Origin: CAYTPE01 sp964439885
GTDB lineage: Bacteria; Patescibacteriota; Patescibacteriia; Magasanikbacterales; GWA2-37-8
Assembly (NCBI GenBank): GCA_964439885.1
Contig: CAYTPE010000010.1
Coordinates: 1-24,879, forward strand
Length of the DNA: 24,879 nucleotides
Reading direction: 5' to 3'
The notes beneath the pieces were generated by a model. The model made no database searches and was not told the DNA's origin. It saw only the letters and a list, made by a program, of their open reading frames with translations. Shown in pieces: positions 1-5,457 of the stretch. The number at the start of each line of letters is the position of its first letter. Positions within the stretch are counted from its first letter, which is position 1. Made by a program: the position numbers and the translations under genes.

Positions 1-228
1 CTTCTGGTCTCTTTCTAGTGTGTTGGGAATAAAAATTCTAAAATGTTCCTGCAGCTGTTTTTCCCTCTCTTTTTTCTTTGTTTTAAGTTTGTCTTTAATT
101 ACCCAAGTAAAGATTGCAAGAAAAAACAGCAAACCCGAGTAATCAGGATAGGTAGAAATAAACCAAATGACAAAAACAACCAAACTTGCAGTTAGCCACA
201 CTTTCCAATTAGATCCTTTCTTTGCCAT
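1..228 (-). CDS. Small membrane protein of the mobile element, partial (C-terminus beyond window)
   Basis: An open frame of 76 codons starts at 228 and runs off the left edge without a stop. Residues 11-25 and 33-46 are hydrophobic and could form two membrane helices. A charged Lys/Glu/Gln-rich stretch follows at about residues 47-61, so the rest is probably cytoplasmic. It begins 2 bases after the stop of the HTH gene at 231-410, so the two are very likely co-transcribed. I do not recognise a family. In filamentous-phage-like elements, small membrane and assembly genes sit next to the replication gene, which would suit this place, but nothing in the sequence proves that role. Confidence 0.55.
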   Translation of the reverse strand, partial: MAKKGSNWKVWLTASLVVFVIWFISTYPDYSGLLFFLAIFTWVIKDKLKTKKKEREKQLQEHFRIFIPNTLERDQK

Positions 229-230
229 AA

Positions 231-410
231 TTAGTGTTTTGCAGCTTCTAAAAATTTTTCAAAGTCGTTTTTTTCAACCCTAAATTCTTTGCCTATTTTG
301 TATGCCTTAAGTTTACCCGCCTTAATATAACGGTAGATCGTCATTATGTTTACCTTTAATTTATCAGCCAACTCTTTGGCTGTGTGGAACTCTTTGTTGC
401 GTGTGTTCAT
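231..410 (-). CDS. Excisionase-like / MerR-type helix-turn-helix protein (59 aa)
   Basis: This short protein has the layout of the HTH_17 excisionase family. A helix-turn-helix opens with 'TAKELADKLKV' (residues 10-20), continues with 'IMTIYRYIKAGKL' (22-34), and is followed by a wing 'AYKIGKEFRV' (36-45) and a short helix. Proteins of this class bind DNA as excision directionality factors or small repressors in plasmids and prophages. It lies just downstream of the replication gene on the same strand. A perfect TATAAT -10 overlaps the 3' end of that gene, so this gene can also be expressed on its own. There is no Shine-Dalgarno sequence. Excisionase versus repressor cannot be decided from sequence, and no integrase is visible in the window. 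Confidence 0.8.
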   Translation of the reverse strand: MNTRNKEFHTAKELADKLKVNIMTIYRYIKAGKLKAYKIGKEFRVEKNDFEKFLEAAKH

Positions 411-426
411 ATATTTTAGTAGTTAT

Positions 427-455
427 ATTATACTTTACTTTTGTTTACACAGCAA
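427..455 (-). promoter_or_regulatory. Promoter for the HTH gene
   Basis: On the minus strand a -35 TTGCTG (450-455) is followed after 17 bases by a perfect -10 TATAAT (427-432). The ATG at 410 lies 16 bases past the -10, giving a 5' leader of only about 10 bases. The -35 lies just upstream of, and the spacer overlaps, the stop codon of the replication gene (445-447). Confidence 0.6.
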
Positions 456-1563
456 TGTGTATAGGTTTATAGTTAGAAATGCCTGTTTTTATTTGCTTAA
501 ACCAATCACGAGGTTTTAACTTGTCGAGATCGTCCGAAAGGTGTTTTAAGTCCTTAACTGTTCTATACCACGTCCGTGAGTTATTACTTTTTGCCAAAAT
601 ACTCCTTAGCTCCCGTAACCCATTACCCTCACGGGCAAGGCACAGTAGGCCTATAAGGTAAATGGCAAGCTTAGACTTAGTATTGGGGCGGGCTATATAA
701 ATTTGTTTAAGCAAATCCTTTGAAGTGTTTGAATGTGTAAATAAGATTAAGCCGCTACCCTCTACCATTCTTTGCCAATAATCTAGTACAACCGCCTTAC
801 TTTTTTCGGTTGAAAAAACCTCTTTGAAAGTTAGTGTGTCGTTGAAATTGAGCCTTTTGAATAGTGATTGTATTTTTTGTCTTTTGCACAGCCTTACTTC
901 TAGTCTCACAATTTCCTTGCTCTTTTTTAGTTGCTCAAACAGGCTTAGTTGATACGGCGTCTGGTCTTTGTCTGTCGCTCTTTTATTATCTTTTTTTAAG
1001 TCAGCAATCTTATCATAAATAACAAGTGAGTTTGTAATGCTAAAGGCCGTCAAACTTTCCCCGTCATTCATATAGCGTGCCTTGGTTAAGTCAAAGCGTT
1101 TATTCAAGTTAATTTTGTTAAGCTCATTTATCACATATTGAGCAGTGTGGCCACCTGTCAGTTCAATATTCTTTGAGTAATGAACCGTTGTAACTTTGGC
1201 ACTGGTTAGCGTGTCGTAAGGCACTACAACACCCATTTGTTTAAGCCTACTCTGTAAGGTCTTTATCACTTCAGTAAACTGACGGTCTTCTAGCTCATCA
1301 AGATTGTTTAGGTAAATAAGTTTTGCAACCGAAAATTCAATCTTAATAACCGCTTCCCATTCAAGTTTGCCATTGCGTCGCTTAAAGCCCGTTAGACGTG
1401 GAAAGTACAAGCCGCTTTTTAGATTTTTTGAAGTAGGGTTTTTTATGTACTTTTCATAAATGTTAGTCCTAGCTTGCAAAAACCACGGCTGAACGTCATA
1501 GGTCTTATCATCCAGTATTGTTGCGCTTTCTTTTGGTATGTTGAGTATAATGGTATCAATCAT
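445..1563 (-). CDS. Filamentous-phage gene II-type rolling-circle replication protein (Phage_CRI / Phage_X family)
   Basis: This 372-residue protein is close in length to, and follows the order of, the f1/M13 gene II nicking-closing enzyme as I remember it. It starts with MIDTIILNIP (gpII: MIDMLVLRLP). 'SLVIYDKIADL' at 179-189 aligns with the gpII segment holding the catalytic Tyr197, which makes Tyr183 the candidate nucleophile. 'IVRLEVRLCKR' then matches gpII 'LVRFEARIKTR'. A C-terminal Phage_X-like part carries a WYR motif and ends in a DWF...KPI segment. Such enzymes nick the double-stranded origin and start rolling-circle replication. A small ORF ends inside its first codons, so translation may be coupled. 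The region is A+T-rich compared with the chromosome to the right. The family call is firm; whether the element is a phage, a plasmid or an integrated remnant is open. Confidence 0.8.
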   Translation of the reverse strand: MIDTIILNIPKESATILDDKTYDVQPWFLQARTNIYEKYIKNPTSKNLKSGLYFPRLTGFKRRNGKLEWEAVIKIEFSVAKLIYLNNLDELEDRQFTEVIKTLQSRLKQMGVVVPYDTLTSAKVTTVHYSKNIELTGGHTAQYVINELNKINLNKRFDLTKARYMNDGESLTAFSITNSLVIYDKIADLKKDNKRATDKDQTPYQLSLFEQLKKSKEIVRLEVRLCKRQKIQSLFKRLNFNDTLTFKEVFSTEKSKAVVLDYWQRMVEGSGLILFTHSNTSKDLLKQIYIARPNTKSKLAIYLIGLLCLAREGNGLRELRSILAKSNNSRTWYRTVKDLKHLSDDLDKLKPRDWFKQIKTGISNYKPIHIAV

Positions 1564-1705
1564 ATTTTTGGCTGTTATTAGTATACATTTGTGGGTTAGT
1601 TCGCTTATCTATTTTCAGCAACAAATCGTAAAAATCCACTAAATTGCTTAGGGCTTCGTGATCGTCAAAAACGGCGTCTCGGTTGTCTTTTATTTTTTCT
1701 TGCAC
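1556..1705 (-). CDS. Possible small protein overlapping the start of the replication gene (49 aa)
   Basis: A GTG-initiated frame encodes 49 residues with an acidic, helix-prone middle ('ALSNLVDFYDLLLKI') and a polar C-terminus. Its TGA stop (1556-1558) lies inside the first codons of the replication gene, whose ATG is 1561-1563, an overlap typical of translational coupling. There is no ATG in frame and no Shine-Dalgarno sequence. The GTG lies directly after a hairpin and T-tract that look like a terminator. It may therefore be a real leader or regulatory peptide, or a chance frame. I recognise no family. Confidence 0.35.
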   Translation of the reverse strand: MQEKIKDNRDAVFDDHEALSNLVDFYDLLLKIDKRTNPQMYTNNSQKYD

Positions 1706-1738
1706 AAAATAAAAACTGCAGATCGTAATATCTGCAGT
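1706..1738 (-). terminator. Intrinsic terminator after the 1813-2550 gene
   Basis: A perfect 9-bp stem (1715-1723 with 1730-1738) and 6-base loop is followed on the minus strand by a T-rich run (TTTTTATTTT). It lies 75 bases past the stop of the minus-strand gene at 1813-2550 and upstream of the replication gene. On the plus strand a weaker T-rich run also follows the stem. Confidence 0.7.
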
Positions 1739-1812
1739 CTATATTTTTATATACTTCACTGAAAGGAATTGTATTCAGGGCTTAATTTTTCCTGGAATTA
1801 TAATCAGCTTTT

Positions 1813-2550
1813 TTAATTTCCACCTTTAACATTTTTGTATCCTTTCAGCATCTTACTGACATAATCGTAACCCGGACTGTCAAAACCTTCTTTTAGTAAT
1901 TGTTTATGAATTTGGCTATAAGTTAGCCCCTCTTTTCGTAACTCTGTAGCACGTTGATTGCGCTCAATTTGAGAAAACTCTCTTTTAGCATATTTGTACT
2001 TGTTAGCCTTTCCAATTTCATTCTGTGTCTTTAAAATTAAAGGCCAAATAGCTTTAATATCGTCTAAAGTTGTTAGTTCGTTTAAATGAATTGGTATTAA
2101 GCCGCTTTCTTGGCCGCCAATAATAGGTAAATAGTGTACTGCGAATTGATCTGACATTATAAGCATTGCGCTTAATGGAACACCGACTATTCTACCCATT
2201 ACAATTTCGCCCCACAAAATTGGATTTATTTTACATTCTCGAGCCAAAGAGGACAGTTTCTGTTCATCGTTTGAGGCGTATGCGTCGATTTTATCAAAAA
2301 TTTCAGTTGATATACCTTGCTTATCTTCTGACCATCTACCAATCAAATTGCCAATCAGCTCATAAACACCGTCTAATTTTTCTAAAAAAATTTTGTTATC
2401 TTGAGGGAAGAAGTGGGAATAAAAATTATCTGGAATATCAAGACTTTTTCGCACCTCTGGTATAAGCCTCTTTAACTTCTCATTTAGGTAAATGAGTTTG
2501 ATGTTATTAACTATTTTCTTCTTCGTGCTTTTTGGCAACTTTAAATTCAT
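1813..2550 (-). CDS. Hypothetical protein with possible C-terminal helix-turn-helix (245 aa)
   Basis: I do not recognise this 245-residue protein. The N-terminus is very basic (residues 1-30). The centre (about 110-160) is moderately hydrophobic but has no clear membrane helix. From about residue 195 the pattern RNQRATELRKEGLTYSQIHK, then 'LLKEGF', resembles the helix-turn-helix found in the recombinase domain of large serine recombinases ('LR..G.SY..IA..L...G'). A DNA-binding C-terminus is therefore plausible, but no catalytic domain is seen. It is the only gene in the window with a clear Shine-Dalgarno sequence (AAGGTGG) and it has its own promoter and terminator. It is probably cargo or a regulator of the mobile element. 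Confidence 0.7.
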   Translation of the reverse strand: MNLKLPKSTKKKIVNNIKLIYLNEKLKRLIPEVRKSLDIPDNFYSHFFPQDNKIFLEKLDGVYELIGNLIGRWSEDKQGISTEIFDKIDAYASNDEQKLSSLARECKINPILWGEIVMGRIVGVPLSAMLIMSDQFAVHYLPIIGGQESGLIPIHLNELTTLDDIKAIWPLILKTQNEIGKANKYKYAKREFSQIERNQRATELRKEGLTYSQIHKQLLKEGFDSPGYDYVSKMLKGYKNVKGGN

Positions 2551-2554
2551 ACTG

Positions 2555-2561
2555 CCACCTT
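2555..2561 (-). promoter_or_regulatory. Shine-Dalgarno sequence of the 1813-2550 gene
   Basis: On the minus strand AAGGTGG sits 4 bases before the ATG at 2550. It is noteworthy because other starts in the window lack a recognisable Shine-Dalgarno sequence. Confidence 0.6.
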
Positions 2562-2580
2562 ACAAAGTAAACTATTGTAA

Positions 2581-2608
2581 AGAATAGCAGAATATGATAA
2601 AAAATCAA
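2581..2608 (-). promoter_or_regulatory. Promoter for the 1813-2550 gene
   Basis: On the minus strand TTGATT (2603-2608), a 16-base spacer and TATTCT (2581-2586) preceded by TGC make an extended -10 promoter. It lies about 30 bases upstream of the start codon. Confidence 0.5.
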
Positions 2609-2624
2609 GACAAAAAGATGTTTT

Positions 2625-2840
2625 ATGTATCGAAGTAAATATAGGCAAACTATCTATAGCAGAAAGGCACGGATCAATGCTGGCAAAATAGCTTGGCGCC
2701 TATTATATATACCTTTATATTTTTTAATCAAAAACTTTGTAGAAGATCCGATTTTGAGTATTTTATTATCTGGTTTAGCTGGGGAGTTTGTCTACCAAAT
2801 TGTACCGATAATTTTGAAGGATTTAAAAATTTGGCGTTAA
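2625..2840 (+). CDS. Small membrane protein, unknown (71 aa)
   Basis: This 71-residue protein has a very basic N-terminus (about 10 Arg/Lys in the first 25 residues) and then two hydrophobic stretches at about 24-37 and 42-63, separated by 'NFVEDP'. It would be a two-helix inner-membrane protein with a positive-inside N-terminus. It is transcribed divergently from the 1813-2550 gene across a 74-base gap. It has no Shine-Dalgarno sequence, but the usual T stands at -1. It has no recognisable family. Its A+T-rich composition places it with the mobile element. It could be a small phage or plasmid membrane protein; no signal peptidase site is seen, so a coat-protein role is not supported. Confidence 0.5.
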   Translation: MYRSKYRQTIYSRKARINAGKIAWRLLYIPLYFLIKNFVEDPILSILLSGLAGEFVYQIVPIILKDLKIWR

Positions 2841-2850
2841 GACGCTGTCC

Positions 2851-2869
2851 TTTACAATAAACTGGCGGC
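2851..2869. repeat. Left arm of a 19-bp inverted repeat
   Basis: This arm matches the reverse complement of 3145-3163 at 18 of 19 positions; the core ACTGGCGGC is identical. The arms are 275 bases apart and enclose a nested stem-loop and a 43-codon ORF. No target-site duplication is evident. Confidence 0.75.
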
Positions 2870-2897
2870 ATTGCTCTGGGCTTTTTAATATAGTTAC

Positions 2898-2960
2898 TTC
2901 ACTTTAGTCGTTCCCGATAGGGACTGCATGGTTCCTGTCTTGGAACGGACTAAAGTCGAA
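2898..2960 (+). other. Nested stem-loop structure upstream of the basic small protein
   Basis: The outer stem pairs ACTTTAGTC-GTTCC (2901-2914) with GGAAC-g-GACTAAAGT (2942-2956), 14 pairs with one bulged G. It can extend by TTC (2898-2900) pairing with GAA (2958-2960) across one more bulge. An inner hairpin AGGGAC (2919-2924) pairs with GTTCCT (2931-2936), using one G-U pair, around loop TGCATG. No T-run follows, so it is not a terminator. It could be a 5' UTR element of the gene at 2995, a small RNA, or a single-strand DNA structure such as a replication origin or recombination site. Confidence 0.55.
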
Positions 2961-2994
2961 CGTTTCTAATTATTCATCCCTTAATTTGATTTCT

Positions 2995-3126
2995 ATGAAA
3001 AATAGAAAAACAAGTAAGAGAGTGGCTCGTATTGCTTCCAAGCTTTTACGTTCACGTGCTACCAAAACTGTGAAGGCAGTTGCAGGTAGCGCCTTTTCTC
3101 AACGTGCTCCTAAAAAGAGACGTTAA
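2995..3126 (+). CDS. Small, highly basic protein (43 aa)
   Basis: Forty-three residues with about 15 Lys/Arg and almost no acidic residues. The pattern is 'SKRVARIASKLLRSR', then 'AGSAFSQRAPKKRR' at the C-terminus. I recall short hypothetical proteins of this type (ASK.LR...., AGSALSQ, basic tail) in many bacteria but cannot name a family. The strong bias and intact frame inside an inverted-repeat-bounded unit argue for a real gene. Binding to nucleic acid or ribosomes is a guess from charge alone. The stem-loop at 2898-2960 lies 34 bases upstream and may control it. There is no Shine-Dalgarno sequence; the start context is CTATG. Confidence 0.6.
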   Translation: MKNRKTSKRVARIASKLLRSRATKTVKAVAGSAFSQRAPKKRR

Positions 3127-3144
3127 GAAATAGCTCTTGTTCTA

Positions 3145-3163
3145 GCCGCCAGTTTTTTGTAAA
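3145..3163. repeat. Right arm of the 19-bp inverted repeat
   Basis: Reverse complement of 2851-2869 with one mismatch. It starts 18 bases after the stop codon of the 43-aa ORF and contains a run of six T. Confidence 0.75.
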
Positions 3164-3296
3164 TGAACTCATTTATCTAGGCAAACGCCATTTGTTGCAG
3201 TGGTAGTAACTGCATTTGTGAAATTAGATCATTCCAATCTACAGTTCTGAATACGTCCAGTCTGGGGAGCCAATCAATCAAGCTCAAATTTTACTT

Positions 3297-3326
3297 AAAA
3301 AGAGATTGTCACCCAACCTCTTTTTT
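3297..3326. terminator. Terminator-like hairpin overlapping the next promoter
   Basis: AAAAAGAG (3297-3304) pairs with CTCTTTTT (3318-3325), then TTG (3306-3308) pairs with CAA (3314-3316) across a mismatch, with loop TCACC. A-runs and T-runs flank it on both sides, so it could end transcription in both directions at the right edge of the A+T-rich region. It overlaps the promoter at 3306-3334. Confidence 0.45.
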
Positions 3327-3334
3327 GGTATCAT
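3306..3334 (+). promoter_or_regulatory. Promoter for the secreted EGF-domain protein
   Basis: TTGTCA (3306-3311), 17 bases, then TATCAT (3329-3334) preceded by TGG. The spacer ends in TTTTTTGG, nearly the same as in the promoter at 23117-23145. The predicted leader to the ATG at 3351 is about 10 bases. Confidence 0.6.
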
Positions 3335-3350
3335 AATAGTTAGAAACACT

Positions 3351-4859
3351 ATGTATCGTATTTTTGTTTTATTTTATTTCGTTTTCTTGTGCGGGTGTGC
3401 AGTTGCACTCTCGACGCAGGCAGCTGATACGTCACGATACTCTTTTTCTCACGATCTTCGTGCTGGGTCGCAAGGCTCTGATGTTCAGCACCTGCAGCAA
3501 TACCTTAATGCACACGGCGCACCAGTAGCACTTCGCGGTGCTGGTTCACCGGGAAATGAAACGACTTATTTTGGGCAAAGCACGAAAGCGGCTTTGATCC
3601 ACTTTCAAGAACTTCACGCGGAAGATATCCTATCTTCGCTTAATATAAAAAAAGGGACGGGTAACTTCTATAGCAATACTCGCGCGTTTGTGAACGCATC
3701 CTTCGCTGAAAATGGGGAGGTACGTATCCCAACAGCCTCGGTTAATAACCGGCCATTTAGCGAGGGCCACACGATCAGCGGTGAGATAACAGGTGTACGT
3801 ACGCCGGTGACACTGCAGAACAATCTCGGTGATACGATTATTGTTAAACAGAGTGATAACGCTCAATTTATCTTTTCGCAGAAGATAAAGCCCGGAAGCG
3901 TATATTTAGTTACAGCTACGTCACAGTTGTTTAGTCGCCAGTACTGCTATGTTTCGAAGGGTACGGGGATCATGGGCGCATGGGATGTGACCGATATCAA
4001 AGTCATGTGCACCACCGATCCATCTCGCGACCCTTTTCTGATTCCATTGACAAGTGGCAATGCTCCTGAACCGAACGTTGTCAGTCTCATTGTTCCGACT
4101 ATAACACTGGCCGCACTTAACAAAACCTATGGCGACAGTCCATTTACTATTACGGCTACCACGACCAGCGACGGAACCCTAACCTACACGAGTAGTAACT
4201 CATCTGTTGCTGTTGTCAGTGGAACAATGATCACTATTGTGGGGGCGGGAACTTCTACGATAAGCGCTATGCAAGCCGCCAGCAGTCTCTATGCCGCATC
4301 TTCGACGAGCACGCTTCTCACGGTTGCCAAGGCTGATCCAGCTATATCGGCATTGAGTAATTTTACTTTTGATAGCGCCGATTACTCTGGTCTGTGTTTT
4401 GAAGACTTTGACACTCCGCTACCAGACTGTTCGCCAGATTCAAAAGCGTTGGTCCTGAATTTGCCGACTTCGAAAAGTCCTGGTGTATTCACTGCGCTTG
4501 TTGCTTCAAACAGCGATGTTGTAGTTACAACTACCAATGCAGTTTTCCATATCCCAGGGTACCCTGTTATCGATGCTCCTTTTTATTTTGGGTCCCTTGC
4601 ATTTGACTTATTCAATTTGTTAACTCCTGGACCGTTTAGCACAACTGCCACACTGTACCAGGCTGCGACGGACAACTACAACGCCGCTTCAACAACCTTC
4701 ACTATTACGTTAAACCTTACACAGCACGACCCCGATGGTAATTTCTGCGCCAACCACGGTGTTATGATGCGACCACCTTGGGGTGGCGCCTATGGTGAAT
4801 ATGAATGTTCTTGTCCAAGTAAGTTCACCGGCCAATATTGCCAAACAGTTGTGCCTTAA
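3351..4859 (+). CDS. Secreted multidomain protein: peptidoglycan-binding, Ig-like modules and C-terminal EGF-like domain
   Basis: The start is taken as ATG 3351, 16 bases after the -10; an in-frame TTG at 3306 lies inside the promoter. Residues 1-25 form a signal peptide ('LSTQA|ADT'). Residues 34-115 are a peptidoglycan-binding domain of type 1 ('GSQGSDVQHLQQYL', 'YFGQSTKAALIHFQ') with a second half-repeat. Residues 138-221 match a beta-sandwich module common in bacterial surface proteins ('LQNNLGDTI', then 'CYVSKGTG...DVTDIKVMC', Cys199 and Cys220). Residues about 248-327 are an Ig-like domain followed by 'TVAKADP'. At the end, C486-S-C488-PSKFT-G-QY-C497 fits the EGF_1 pattern exactly, preceded by C466-ANHG. 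It is probably surface-exposed and cell-wall-attached, perhaps an adhesin. It is followed by a strong terminator. Confidence 0.8.
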   Translation: MYRIFVLFYFVFLCGCAVALSTQAADTSRYSFSHDLRAGSQGSDVQHLQQYLNAHGAPVALRGAGSPGNETTYFGQSTKAALIHFQELHAEDILSSLNIKKGTGNFYSNTRAFVNASFAENGEVRIPTASVNNRPFSEGHTISGEITGVRTPVTLQNNLGDTIIVKQSDNAQFIFSQKIKPGSVYLVTATSQLFSRQYCYVSKGTGIMGAWDVTDIKVMCTTDPSRDPFLIPLTSGNAPEPNVVSLIVPTITLAALNKTYGDSPFTITATTTSDGTLTYTSSNSSVAVVSGTMITIVGAGTSTISAMQAASSLYAASSTSTLLTVAKADPAISALSNFTFDSADYSGLCFEDFDTPLPDCSPDSKALVLNLPTSKSPGVFTALVASNSDVVVTTTNAVFHIPGYPVIDAPFYFGSLAFDLFNLLTPGPFSTTATLYQAATDNYNAASTTFTITLNLTQHDPDGNFCANHGVMMRPPWGGAYGEYECSCPSKFTGQYCQTVVP

Positions 4860-4923
4860 AAATGCGTGATGTGCGTGGTTCCTTGCAAGATAAGGTTTGT
4901 CACTTCCTCTACTAGCCCAAGCC

Positions 4924-4957
4924 AAACAAAATACCCACTCAATTGGGTATTTTGTTT
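4924..4957. terminator. Bidirectional terminator between convergent genes
   Basis: A perfect 14-bp stem (4924-4937 with 4944-4957) with loop CTCAAT, and T-rich arms in both directions. It sits between the stop of the plus-strand gene at 4859 and the stop of the minus-strand Nudix gene at 4989, so it can serve both. Confidence 0.85.
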
Positions 4958-4988
4958 ATCTTCTGAAGAAGGAAGAATTCGACCCAAG

Positions 4989-5444
4989 CTAGGTAAAACT
5001 ATTTTCAAACTTTCTTTGAGCCGCCTCGATTATCATTTTCATAAACGCTTTGTCACCCTCATAGAGCGATACAAACTCATTTATTGACATTTTTTTTCGC
5101 TCTGTGGAATCGGGAGCGGGGACAAATTCATTCAAAGTAAATTCCTTCGTAACAAATCCAACCATGTATTTTCCTTTGTACTTGAGGTTTTCGCTGTCAG
5201 ACGTGACAACGACAAAAGGAATTGCATTGGTAAAAACCATCGACGCCTCTTCTCGAACCTCTCGAGCCAGCGTTTGCAAGAGCCCTTCTCCTTCCTCCCG
5301 GTGTCCGGCCGGCAGATCCCAACCTCGATGATTATGAATGGTGACAATGTGTTCCTTCTGGAGCGCAACCAAGAAAACAGCACTGACTTCGTTCGGTGCT
5401 GGGAGTGTATCCCCTGGGTTTAGCATTGTGTGGGTAAATTTCAT
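4989..5444 (-). CDS. Nudix hydrolase
   Basis: This 151-residue protein carries a Nudix box: G47, E53, then R61-E62-V-R-E65-E66-A-S-M69. It fits GX5EX7REUXEEXGU except that the late Gly is Ser68. 'WDLPAGHREEGE' before the box is typical. Nudix enzymes hydrolyse a nucleoside diphosphate linked to another group, using Mg2+ bound by the Glu cluster; the substrate cannot be read here. It lies 13 bases downstream of the ATP-grasp gene and is probably translated from the same mRNA. It could clean up a nucleotide by-product or damaged nucleotide, but this link is only inferred from position. It ends at the shared terminator. Confidence 0.85.
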   Translation of the reverse strand: MKFTHTMLNPGDTLPAPNEVSAVFLVALQKEHIVTIHNHRGWDLPAGHREEGEGLLQTLAREVREEASMVFTNAIPFVVVTSDSENLKYKGKYMVGFVTKEFTLNEFVPAPDSTERKKMSINEFVSLYEGDKAFMKMIIEAAQRKFENSFT

Positions 5445-5457
5445 GGTAGTGAGGTAT

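Noticed and set aside
3180..3275. A tRNA-like stretch with a D-arm-like hairpin (TGCAGT / ACTGCA at 3196-3214 with GG in the loop), a TTC string and a later CCA.
   Set aside because: No acceptor stem and no T-stem pair up, and the TTC region lacks the GTTCxAxxC pattern. At most a decayed fragment; not called.
5132..5383. Second minus-strand ORF inside the Nudix gene.
   Set aside because: Overlaps the intact Nudix box in another frame and shows no protein-like pattern.
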